In this document: positions 46,739-54,407 of the stretch, piece after piece
How positions within the stretch are numbered: the stretch's first letter is position 1
How the letters are laid out: each line of letters opens with the position of its first letter
Source: Caulobacter radicis
GTDB taxonomy: Bacteria > Pseudomonadota > Alphaproteobacteria > Caulobacterales > Caulobacteraceae
NCBI RefSeq assembly: GCF_003094615.1
Contig: NZ_QDKO01000003.1
Coordinates: 59,830-123,829 of the forward strand
Reading direction: 5' to 3'
DNA length: 64,000 nt
Translations under genes and position numbers: made by a program
The notes under the pieces: model-generated
Told to the model about the DNA's origin: nothing
Database searches by the model: none
The model's input: only the letters and a program-made list of their open reading frames with translations

Positions 46739-47968
46739 ATGCGTGAACTGAAAATCGACGCCGTCGGCGGCCAGGGCGACGGCGTCGCCGCCGGCCCAGC
46801 CTTCGTGCCCCTGACCCTGCCGGGCGAGCGGATCACCGCCCGCATGGAAGGCCAGCGCGGCGAGCTGGTCGATGTCCTGGAGGCCAGCCCCGATCGCGTC
46901 GCCCCGCCGTGCAAGCACTTCGGCCACTGCGGCGGCTGCGCCCTGCAGCACTGGGACATCGCGCCCTATCTCGACTGGAAGCGCGAGCAGGTGCGGTTCG
47001 AGTTGAAGCGCGAGCGGATCGAGACCGAGATCCTGCCGACCATCGCCTCGCCACCGGCCTCGCGCCGCCGGGTGGCGCTGCATGCGCGCGGCGGCAAGGG
47101 CGGGGTGCGCCTGGGCTTCAAGGAGCGCCGCTCCTGGAACCTGGTGAAGATCGAGGAATGCCCGGTCACGCATCCGAAGATCGTCGCCGCCCTGCCGGGC
47201 CTGGCGCGCCTGGCCCAGCCGTTCCTGGAGCATCCCAAGTCGGCCCCGACCCTGCACGTCACCCTGACCGGTACGGGTCTGGACATCGACGTCACGGGCG
47301 TCGAGCGCAAGAGCGGCGGGCTGTCGGCCGACGCCCGCGTGCAGGCGGCGATGGTGGCCGCCGAGTTCGACTTCGCCCGCGTCACCCTGGCCGGCGAGGT
47401 GCTGTACATGGCCCGCCAGCCGCTGGTGAAGCTGGGTCCGGCCATCGTGCCGCTGCCGGCCGGTTCGTTCCTGCAGGCCGTGCCGGCCGCCGAGAAGGCC
47501 ATGGCCGACTTCGCCGTGCAGCACGTGGCGGGCGCGGCGAGGGTCGCCGACCTGTTCAGCGGCGTGGGCACCTTCACCTTCCGCCTGGCCCAGGAGTCGG
47601 GGGTCTATGCCGCCGACTTCGCCGAGCCGGCGATCGCGGCGCTGAAGGCGGCCGTGGGGTCGGCCCCGGGCCTGAAGGCGATCGTCGCCGAGGCGCGCGA
47701 CCTGACCCGCCGGCCGGTGCTGTCGAGCGAGCTCAACAAGATGGACGCGGTGGTCTTCGACCCGCCGCGCGCCGGGGCGCTGGAGCAGACGCGAGAGATC
47801 GCCATCTCCAAGGTCTCGCGCGTGGTCGGGGTGTCGTGCAATCCGGCCACCTTCGCTCGCGACGCCGGCATCCTGATCGACGCCGGCTTCAAGCTGGAGA
47901 AGGTGCTGCCGGTGGACCAGTTCCTCTGGTCGCCGCATATTGAGCTGGTCGGAGTGTTTTCGCGATGA
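46739..47968 (+). CDS. 23S rRNA/tRNA uracil-C5 methyltransferase, RlmD/TrmA family
   Basis: The 409-residue SAM-dependent RNA m5U methyltransferase has an N-terminal TRAM-like segment (~1-50) and an iron-sulfur cluster site CKHFGHCGGC with a further Cys in EECPVTHP. SAM motif ADLFSGVGTFTFRL, DPPRAG, and the catalytic nucleophile in VVGVSCNPATFARD follow. This is the RlmD/RlmC type rather than plain TrmA, because of the Fe-S cysteines. The start is ATG at 46739 (RELKIDAVGG), the beginning of family similarity. It is followed 7 bases later by a separate methyltransferase gene, so the two are likely co-transcribed. Confidence 0.9.
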   Translation: MRELKIDAVGGQGDGVAAGPAFVPLTLPGERITARMEGQRGELVDVLEASPDRVAPPCKHFGHCGGCALQHWDIAPYLDWKREQVRFELKRERIETEILPTIASPPASRRRVALHARGGKGGVRLGFKERRSWNLVKIEECPVTHPKIVAALPGLARLAQPFLEHPKSAPTLHVTLTGTGLDIDVTGVERKSGGLSADARVQAAMVAAEFDFARVTLAGEVLYMARQPLVKLGPAIVPLPAGSFLQAVPAAEKAMADFAVQHVAGAARVADLFSGVGTFTFRLAQESGVYAADFAEPAIAALKAAVGSAPGLKAIVAEARDLTRRPVLSSELNKMDAVVFDPPRAGALEQTREIAISKVSRVVGVSCNPATFARDAGILIDAGFKLEKVLPVDQFLWSPHIELVGVFSR

Positions 47969-47975
47969 GGCGAGG

Positions 47976-49058
47976 ATGGGCCAGGCCAGCGGCCGGAACG
48001 ATAGACTAGGGGCGGATCGGCGCGGGGCGTTCGCCCTCGACGCCGCCGCCCAGCGGGGCAAGGCCGCCGCCAAGGCGGCCTGGTGGACGGCGGCCGGCGG
48101 ATTGGCCAAGTTCATCACCCGCCCGACCGAGGGCAAGGCCGCGCCGCGCTTTTCCTCCGACGCCCCGCCGGTGTCGCAGGGACGCCTGCGCCGGGCCTAT
48201 CTGTCCGCCTTCGAGAAGGACGCCGCCGACGTGGCCGCCGGCCTCTATCCGCCGATGGAGGACGCGCCGTCCCACCCGGCCGCCTCGATCCTCAAGGCCT
48301 GGGATTTCCTGGCCGACGCCCGCGAGGTCGACCAGCGTCGCCGCCGGGGCGACGGCGTCGAGGTGCGCGACGATCCCAAGAGCCAGGGCTACCCGGCCTA
48401 TTACCGGCAGAACTTCCACTACCAGTCGGGCGGCTGGTTCACCGCCGATAGCGCCCGCCGCTACGACGCCCAGGTCGAGGCGCTGTTCTCGGGGGCGGCC
48501 GGGGCGATGCGCCGCCGGGCGCTCGGCCTGCTGGCCCGGCATTGGCGGGGGCGCGACCAGCGCGACCTGCGGGCCGTGGACGTGGCCTGCGGCTCGGGCG
48601 CGTTCCTGCGCGATCTGGCGCAGGCCTTTCCGCGCGCCGCCCTGGCGGGCCTGGACCTGTCGCCAGCCTATCTGAACGAGGCGCGCACCCGGTCGGGACG
48701 GGGCATGGTGCAGGCCAACGCCGAGCGCCTGCCGCTGGCCGACGGCAGCCTCGACGCCGTGACCTGCGTCTACCTGTTCCACGAGCTGCCGCCGCGCGTG
48801 CGCCCGATTGTCGCCGCGGAGCTCGCCCGGGTGCTGAAGCCCGGCGGCGTGCTGGCCTTCGCCGACTCCGTGCAGCCGGCGGACGAGCCGGACCTGGCGC
48901 GGATGCTCGAGGCCTTCCCGGCCTATTTCCACGAGCCGTTCTACGGCAGTTACGCCGAGACAGACCTGGAGGCGCTGTTCGCGGCGGCGGGCCTGCGGGT
49001 GGTGGGACGCGACAAGGCGTTTTTGACCAAGGCGCTGCTGCTGGAGAAGGCTCAGTAA
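47976..49058 (+). CDS. Class I SAM-dependent methyltransferase D
   Basis: The 360-residue protein has an N-terminal helical region of about 170 residues, with HYQSGGWFTADSARRYDAQV at its end. The methyltransferase domain has AVDVACGSGAFLRDLA (motif I), LAGLDLSPAYLNEAR, YLFHELPPRVRPIVAAELAR and LKPGGVLAFADS. Near the end HEPFYGSYAETDLEALFAAA parallels the EPFW/EPYW segment of methyltransferases A-C. It is therefore a distant relative of the island enzymes, but it has no small partner gene. The start is ATG at 47976 (GQASGRNDR), after GGCGAGG. The acceptor is unknown. Confidence 0.82.
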   Translation: MGQASGRNDRLGADRRGAFALDAAAQRGKAAAKAAWWTAAGGLAKFITRPTEGKAAPRFSSDAPPVSQGRLRRAYLSAFEKDAADVAAGLYPPMEDAPSHPAASILKAWDFLADAREVDQRRRRGDGVEVRDDPKSQGYPAYYRQNFHYQSGGWFTADSARRYDAQVEALFSGAAGAMRRRALGLLARHWRGRDQRDLRAVDVACGSGAFLRDLAQAFPRAALAGLDLSPAYLNEARTRSGRGMVQANAERLPLADGSLDAVTCVYLFHELPPRVRPIVAAELARVLKPGGVLAFADSVQPADEPDLARMLEAFPAYFHEPFYGSYAETDLEALFAAAGLRVVGRDKAFLTKALLLEKAQ

Positions 49059-49060
49059 TG

Positions 49061-49193
49061 CTCCCCCTGAAGGGGGAGCTGTCGCGGAGCGACTGAGGGG
49101 GAAGGGATCGCGGCGTTGGAGCGCGCCCTTAACTCAGCAGAAGCTTCCCCCTCCGGCCCTTCGGGCCACCTCCCCCTTCAGGGGGAGGATCTT
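49061..49193. repeat. Family A palindromic repeat pair
   Basis: CTCCCCCTGAAGGGGGAG with a GTCGCGGAGCGAC stem faces the inverted CCTTCGGGCC..CTCCCCCTTCAGGGGGAG copy. It separates two convergent genes. Confidence 0.82.
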
Positions 49194-49974
49194 ATTCCGC
49201 CGTGCTGACCACCGCGAAGCCGGCTCCTTGCGGGTCGGTTCCCATGTAGATCCAGCTGCCGCCGGGCACCTGGTGGACGTCCATCATGGTGGTTCCGCCG
49301 GCCGCCACGGCGCGGTCGCGGGCCGCCGAGGCGCTGTCGACCTGGGCGTAGTAGTTCCAGAACGACACCGGCATGTCGGGCAGGCTGGTCATCATGCCGC
49401 CGACGTCGGGTCCGCCGGCCTCATAGGCGAACAGCTGGTAGGTTCCCATGGGGCCCATGTCGATCGCCTGTGTCTTCACCCACCCGAACAGGCCCGAATA
49501 GAAGGCGAAGGCGCCGTCCAGGTCGCCGGCCATCAGTTCGCGCCAGCCGAACGTGCCGGGCGCGCCATCGGCCGGCTGCGGCGGGATCTCGTCGCGGGGG
49601 AACGGCTTGAACAGGGTGAAGACCGCGCCGTACGGATCGGCGACGACCGAGAAGCGGCCAACGCCGGGGATGTCGTCGGCGGGCATGAACACCGAGCCGC
49701 CAGCCTCGACCACCTTGCCGACATAGGCGTCGACGTCGTCGACGAAGATGTAGCCTATCCAGCCGGGACGGGCGCCGTCCGGGCAGCCGCCCTCGGGCGT
49801 GAAGACCCCGCCGACCCCGACCTCGCCGACATTGAGGATCATGTATGGGGCGGGCCCCGGCATGCCGGAATCCGTCGGGGTCCAGCCCACGACCTTGGCG
49901 TAGAAGGCGCACGCGGCGTCCACGTCGGTGGTCATCAGTTCGTACCAGCCGAACCGTCCGTTGGTTTCCGACAT
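49192..49974 (-). CDS. VOC family protein with two glyoxalase-like domains
   Basis: The 260-residue protein has two homologous modules. Module one is FGWYELMTTDVDAACAFYAK (~8-27) through VADPYGAVFTLFKP (~110). Module two is FGWRELMAGDLDGAFAFYSG (~143) through MGTDPQGAGFAVVS. The paired FGWxEL openings show an internal duplication. Members of this group (27 kDa antigen / CFP-30B-like) have no settled reaction. Metal ligands His/Glu of glyoxalase I are not conserved at recognisable positions. Confidence 0.88.
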   Translation of the reverse strand: MSETNGRFGWYELMTTDVDAACAFYAKVVGWTPTDSGMPGPAPYMILNVGEVGVGGVFTPEGGCPDGARPGWIGYIFVDDVDAYVGKVVEAGGSVFMPADDIPGVGRFSVVADPYGAVFTLFKPFPRDEIPPQPADGAPGTFGWRELMAGDLDGAFAFYSGLFGWVKTQAIDMGPMGTYQLFAYEAGGPDVGGMMTSLPDMPVSFWNYYAQVDSASAARDRAVAAGGTTMMDVHQVPGGSWIYMGTDPQGAGFAVVSTAE

Positions 49975-50066
49975 CGCTCTCTCCCTTTTCTCCGGCCCCG
50001 GCTCGGGCCGTGTTCTTCGCGAGGACGAACGGCGCGCGCCCGTCCCGACACGCGGCGCGTGATTTT

Positions 50067-50492
50067 CTAGTCCGGCATGGTCTCGAAGGTGGCCAGGCCC
50101 TCCGGCAGCACCACCCAGCCCGGCTTGTCGCGCAGGAACAGGGCCATGGTCGGCGCGAACAGCGAAGCGTCGTCCAGCGAGCCGGCATAGATCGTATGGC
50201 TATCGTCGACCCCGACCTCGCCGCCGAAGACGAGGCCGCCGCAGGTCGGGCAGGCGTTGCGCAGGGCCTCGCCGCCGCGGAAGGCCGGTGAGCGGACCTT
50301 CAACGTCTCGCCGCTGATCGTCACCGCCGAGGCCGCAAAGCCCATGAACGGCACGAAGCCCGAGCCCGAAGCCTTGCGACAGTCGGCGCAGCAGCAATAG
50401 CCCTGGTACAGCGGCTCGTCCGTGGCGCTCCAGCGCACGGCGCCGCACAGGCGCCCTCCGGCGTAACGGCGTTCTGTCGTCATGACCGGCAT
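50067..50492 (-). CDS. GFA-family zinc protein (glutathione-dependent formaldehyde-activating-like)
   Basis: The 141-residue protein of the GFA/CENP-V fold has zinc-ligand cysteines in GGRLCGAVRW, YCCCADCRKASG and ACPTCGGLVF. It ends with a typical FETMPD. Despite the family name, most members do not act on formaldehyde, so the substrate is open. The start is ATG before PVMTTERR; a second ATG three codons later is possible. Confidence 0.87.
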   Translation of the reverse strand: MPVMTTERRYAGGRLCGAVRWSATDEPLYQGYCCCADCRKASGSGFVPFMGFAASAVTISGETLKVRSPAFRGGEALRNACPTCGGLVFGGEVGVDDSHTIYAGSLDDASLFAPTMALFLRDKPGWVVLPEGLATFETMPD

Positions 50493-50558
50493 TGATGGGC
50501 CTTCCTGTGACAGGTGCAAGCGGGGAGGGCGGCGTGTCGCTTCTGCTCACCCTTCGCC

Positions 50559-50702
50559 GTCATCCTGGGCGGAGGCGCGTAGCGCCGCAGACCCGGGACC
50601 CAGGGGACTGGGCGCAGCGCCTGGCCTTGCCGCCCGGAGGCTGCCGGCGCATTGCGACGGCCCCTGGGTCCCGGCTCTACGCTTCGCTTCGGCCGGGATG
50701 AC
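50559..50702. repeat. Family B inverted repeat
   Basis: GTCATCCTGGGCGGAGGCGC to GGCCGGGATGAC, with GGGACCCAGG/CCTGGGTCCC inner arms. It lies between the radical SAM gene and the GFA gene promoter region. Confidence 0.83.
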
Positions 50703-50722
50703 GAGGCGGAGTGGCTTGAGGT

Positions 50723-51829
50723 TCAGAACAAACTCAACTGATCCCCCGTCTTGGGCGGGACGCGGAACTGGCTGGTGTCGAGGCGGGGCAGGGGCCTGTC
50801 GAGTTCGAAGCGCCTGAGTGCGGCGTGGAAGCGCTGGTTCAGCACCTCGGCCACCGGGCCTTCGCCGGTCATGCGCTTGCCGAACTCGCTGTCATAGGCC
50901 GCCCCGCCGCGCATCTGGCGCACCAGCGACATCACCCGCTTGGCGCGGTCAGGGTGGTCTGAGGCCAGCCACTGCTCGAACAGACCGTGGATCTCCATCG
51001 GCAGGCGGATGGCGACATAGCCGGCGGCCACCGCGCCGGCCTCCTTGGCCCGCTCCAGCACCGCCTCCATCTCGTGGTCGTTCAGCGACGGGATGGCCGG
51101 GGCGAACATGACGATGGTCGGCACGCCCGCCTGCGAGAGCTGGCGCACGGCGTCGAGGCGGCGCTCGGGCGTTGCGGCGCGCGGCTCCATGCTGCGGGCC
51201 AGCTTGCGGTCCAGCGTGGTGATCGACACGGCGGCGCGGGCCAGGCCCGCCCTGCCCATCTCGCCCAAGATGTCGAGGTCGCGGGTGATCAGGGCCGACT
51301 TGGTGATGATCGAGAACGGGTGGCGAAAGCGGCTGAGGGTCTCCAGCACGCCGCGGGTGACGCGCAGGCCTCGCTCCTGCGGCTGGTAGGGGTCGGTGTC
51401 GCCGCCGATATGGACGCTGCCGACCTTGTAGGTCGGCTTGGACAGTTCGCGGTCGAGGAGCTTGCCGGCCTCGGGCTTGAAGAACAGCTTGCTCTCGAAG
51501 TCGAGGCCGGGCGACAGGCCCAGATAGGCGTGGGCCGGACGGGCGTAGCAGTAGATGCAGCCGTGCTCGCAGCCGCGATAGGGGTTGATCGAGCGGTCGA
51601 AGCCGACGTCGGGGCTCTTGTTCCTGGCGATGACGGTCTTGGACTTCATGGCCAGGACGCTGGTGGTCAGCACGCGGGCGGCGTTGTCGTCCTCGGTCCA
51701 GCCGTCGTCGAAGGGCTCGGAGGTCAGGCTTTCGTAGCGGCCGGTCTCGTTGCTGCGCGCGCCGCGACCGCGCAGGGCGGCGGTACCTTGCTTGTAGGCG
51801 GTGTCGGTGAACGAGCGACGGGTCTGCAT
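50723..51829 (-). CDS. PA0069-family radical SAM protein (SplB-like)
   Basis: The 368-residue protein has the radical SAM CxxxCxxC motif in YRGCEHGCIYCYARPAHAY (near residues 86-104). GGDTDPYQPQERGLRVTRGV then forms the SAM-binding GGD-like region, and MFAPAIPSLNDHEM lies further along. The PA0069 family is related to spore photoproduct lyase, but its function is not established. The C-terminus PPKTGDQLSLF is typical. The start is ATG at 51829. It is divergent from the short glycosyltransferase-like gene. Confidence 0.9.
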   Translation of the reverse strand: MQTRRSFTDTAYKQGTAALRGRGARSNETGRYESLTSEPFDDGWTEDDNAARVLTTSVLAMKSKTVIARNKSPDVGFDRSINPYRGCEHGCIYCYARPAHAYLGLSPGLDFESKLFFKPEAGKLLDRELSKPTYKVGSVHIGGDTDPYQPQERGLRVTRGVLETLSRFRHPFSIITKSALITRDLDILGEMGRAGLARAAVSITTLDRKLARSMEPRAATPERRLDAVRQLSQAGVPTIVMFAPAIPSLNDHEMEAVLERAKEAGAVAAGYVAIRLPMEIHGLFEQWLASDHPDRAKRVMSLVRQMRGGAAYDSEFGKRMTGEGPVAEVLNQRFHAALRRFELDRPLPRLDTSQFRVPPKTGDQLSLF

Positions 51830-51904
51830 GCGAGCATCCTACGCCCACATTGAGAACATAACAAGAACGATGCTTGACGGCGCCGGCGGCGAGGCCCCAA
51901 AGGC

Positions 51905-52390
51905 GTGACCATGATCTCCGTGATCCTTCCCGCCGTCGCGCCCGTGCATGCGCTCGCCCAGATCCTGGCCCAGCTGGTGCCGGCGGCCGTCGACGGTCTC
52001 GTGAAGGAGGTGGTGATCGCCGGTGTTTCCGAGCCTGGGCTGGAGGCCCTGATCGAGGACAGCGGCGCGCGGTTCGTGGCGGCCTCGGGTGATAGGGGCG
52101 CGCTGCTGGCGGCCGGCGCGGCCTTGGCGCGGGGCGACTGGATCCTGGCCCTGGATCCGTCGCGCGGCCTGCCGGAAGCCTGGCGCGGACCGGCGGAGGC
52201 GCATCTGGCCGGCGGAGCGGGGGCTGCGGCTCTGCTGGTTCCGGCGGGCGGCTTGCTGGCGCGACTGACGGCGCCGCCGGTGGGGCTGCTAGTGCGGCGG
52301 CTGGACTATGCCGCGACGGGCGGGTTTTCGGGCAGCGCGCCGGAGAAGGCGCTGGCGGGGCGGCTGAAGGCGCGGCGGTTGCGGCTTTAA
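51905..52390 (+). CDS. Short glycosyltransferase-2-like protein
   Basis: The 161-residue protein begins ISVILPAVAPVHALAQILAQ and has VKEVVIAGVSEPGLEALIED, then GAALARGDWILALDPSRGLP, the order of strands seen at the start of GT-A family 2 glycosyltransferases. The length is about half that of a normal enzyme, and a clear DxD motif is lacking (ALDPS sits at that place), so activity is doubtful. The start is GTG 51905 or ATG 51911. The last residues are Arg-rich. It may be a degenerate or regulatory member. Confidence 0.6.
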   Translation: MTMISVILPAVAPVHALAQILAQLVPAAVDGLVKEVVIAGVSEPGLEALIEDSGARFVAASGDRGALLAAGAALARGDWILALDPSRGLPEAWRGPAEAHLAGGAGAAALLVPAGGLLARLTAPPVGLLVRRLDYAATGGFSGSAPEKALAGRLKARRLRL

Positions 52391-52447
52391 GGTCCTCCCC
52401 CTGAAGGGGGAGGATCGCAAGCGTCGACTTCGCCCCGCTGGGGAGAA
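52391..52447. repeat. Family A repeat unit
   Basis: CCTCCCCCTGAAGGGGGAGG followed by GCGTCGACTTCGC and CCCCGCTGGGGAG, between the short glycosyltransferase-like gene and the ClC gene. Confidence 0.75.
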
Positions 52448-52488
52448 GGAACATTGCGGTTTCCACCCGCCCCGCGTTATCGAAGCGC

Positions 52489-54255
52489 ATGTCGCTCGCC
52501 CACGCCTCCGCCGCCGCATCCGTGAAGTGGGTCGGCTGGCTGCGGCGCCGGATCCGCTCCAGCGAGCTGTGGCTGATCGCGGTGGCGACGCTGATCGGCG
52601 TGGCGGCCGGAACCTTCGCGGTCGTGCAGGCCCAGGTGGCGCACGGCCTGCAGATGCTGCTGTTCGAGATCGACATCAACGAGCGGCTCAGCGCCCAGAC
52701 CCACGTGGCGCCCTGGCGGCTGCTTGCCATTCCGGCGGGCGGGCTGCTGCTGGGCGGGATCACCTGGGCCTGGATGAAGTATCGCCCGCGCCCCGCCGTC
52801 GACCCGGTGGAGGCCAACGCCCTGCACGGCGGGCGGCTGTCGATGAAGGACAGCGCCTTCATCTGCGGCCAGACCATGCTGTCGAACGGGGTCGGGGCCT
52901 CGGTCGGGCTGGAGGCCGCCTACGCCCAGGCCGGCGCGGCCGCCGCCTCGTTCGCGGGCCAGCGGCTGAACCTGCGACGGGCCGACATGCGCACCCTGGT
53001 CGGCGCGGGCGCCGGCGCGGCCATCGCCGCGGCCTTCGGCGCGCCCCTGACCGGCGCCTTCTACGCCTTCGAGATCGTCATCGGGGCCTATACCGTCGCC
53101 AACCTGGCCCCCGTGGTGGCCGCCGCGCTGGCTGCGGTGCTGGTGGCCAGCAAGATGGGCGCGATCCCCTACCTGCTGAAGACCGACACCCAGGCGGTGC
53201 AGTCGTGGACCGACTACGGCCTCTACGCCCTGGTGGGCCTGGCCTGCGCCATCGTCGGCATCGGCCTGATGCGGCTGGTGGCCAACGCCGAGCGGCTGGT
53301 GACCCGCTCGCCGATCCCGCGCTGGCTGCGGCCGGCGATCGGCGGCATGGGGCTGGCGGCGCTGGCGGTGATCACGCCCCAGACCCTGTCGGCGGGCCAT
53401 GGCGCGCTGCACCTGAACCTCACGGCCGAGCTGCCGCTCAAGCTGCTGCTGATGCTGCTGGCCATGAAGGCCATGGCCTCGGTGATCTCGCTGAGCTTCG
53501 GCTTCCGGGGCGGACTGTTCTTCGCCTCGCTGTTCCTGGGGGCGTTGCTGGGGCAGGTGTTCTCGGCGATCTCGCTGCTGATCCCGTGGGCGCCGAGCCT
53601 GGACCCGACCGTGGCGGCGCTGGTCGGCATGGCCGCTCTGGGCGTGGCCGTGGTCGGCGGACCCTTCACCATGTCGTTCCTGGTGCTGGAGGCGACGGGC
53701 GACTTCACGGTGGCGGCCGCGGCCCTGGTGGCCTCGATGATCGCCAGCGCCATGGTGCGCGAGACCTTCGGCTATTCGTTCTCGACCTGGCGGCTGCACC
53801 TGCGCGGCGAGACCATCCGCAGCGCCCACGACGTGTCGTGGATGCGGCCGCTGAGCGCGGGGCGGATGATGCGCAAGGACGTCCAGACCGTGCCGGCCGA
53901 GACGACGCTGGCCGAGTTTCGCCGCCGCTTCCCGCTGGGTTCGACCAAGCGGGTGATCATGGTCGACGAGGCGGGGCTCTATGCCGGGGTGATCCCGACC
54001 GCCAAGGCCTATGCCGAGGTCGGCGACGGCGAAAGGCCGGTGGCGGAGCTGGCGATCAACGCCGAGGCGGCGCTGAAGCCCGAGCAGTCGATCAAGGACG
54101 TCATGCGCGCCTTCGACCGCAGCGAGACCGACGAGCTGGCGGTGATCGACGACAAGCGCAACGTGCTGGGCGTGCTGTCGGAAGCCTACGCGACGCGGCG
54201 CTATGCCGAGGAGTTGGAGAAGGCGCGGCGCGAGCTGACGGGCGAGGCGGGGTGA
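52489..54255 (+). CDS. ClC-family chloride channel/antiporter with CBS domains
   Basis: The 588-residue protein has about 10-12 membrane helices (~25-430), then a cytoplasmic tail with two CBS motifs (MMRKDVQTVPAETTLAEF and VMRAFDRSETDELAVIDD). The ion-path motifs are altered. The GREGP-type segment reads GASVGLEAAYAQ, keeping the gating Glu but not the Arg and Pro; the GxFxP segment reads GGLFFASLFLGALLG. The gene is monocistronic between family A repeats. Anion transport is expected; whether it is a channel or H+-coupled exchanger cannot be told. Confidence 0.9.
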   Translation: MSLAHASAAASVKWVGWLRRRIRSSELWLIAVATLIGVAAGTFAVVQAQVAHGLQMLLFEIDINERLSAQTHVAPWRLLAIPAGGLLLGGITWAWMKYRPRPAVDPVEANALHGGRLSMKDSAFICGQTMLSNGVGASVGLEAAYAQAGAAAASFAGQRLNLRRADMRTLVGAGAGAAIAAAFGAPLTGAFYAFEIVIGAYTVANLAPVVAAALAAVLVASKMGAIPYLLKTDTQAVQSWTDYGLYALVGLACAIVGIGLMRLVANAERLVTRSPIPRWLRPAIGGMGLAALAVITPQTLSAGHGALHLNLTAELPLKLLLMLLAMKAMASVISLSFGFRGGLFFASLFLGALLGQVFSAISLLIPWAPSLDPTVAALVGMAALGVAVVGGPFTMSFLVLEATGDFTVAAAALVASMIASAMVRETFGYSFSTWRLHLRGETIRSAHDVSWMRPLSAGRMMRKDVQTVPAETTLAEFRRRFPLGSTKRVIMVDEAGLYAGVIPTAKAYAEVGDGERPVAELAINAEAALKPEQSIKDVMRAFDRSETDELAVIDDKRNVLGVLSEAYATRRYAEELEKARRELTGEAG

Positions 54256-54261
54256 TCCGCC

Positions 54262-54402
54262 AGGAACCTCCCCCTGTGGGGGAGGCGGCCGAAGGCCGGT
54301 TGGGGGGAAGCTTTCAGCTTCTCTTGCGACGGCAGATCCAGGAGCCACGCCCCCCCACCGATCGCTTCGCGATCACCTCCCCCACAGGGGGAGGTTCCTT
54401 TT
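54262..54402. repeat. Family A palindromic repeat pair
   Basis: AGGAACCTCCCCCTGTGGGG with GGCGGCCGAAGGCCGG faces CACCGATCGCTTCGCGATCA and a second CTCCCCC stem ending GGAGGTTCCT. It separates the convergent ClC and transglycosylase genes. Confidence 0.87.
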
Positions 54403-54407
54403 GATCG

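Noticed and set aside
50949..52877. 642-codon minus-strand frame across the radical SAM, glycosyltransferase-like and ClC genes
   Set aside because: It overlaps three better-supported genes and its translation is Pro/Arg-rich filler.
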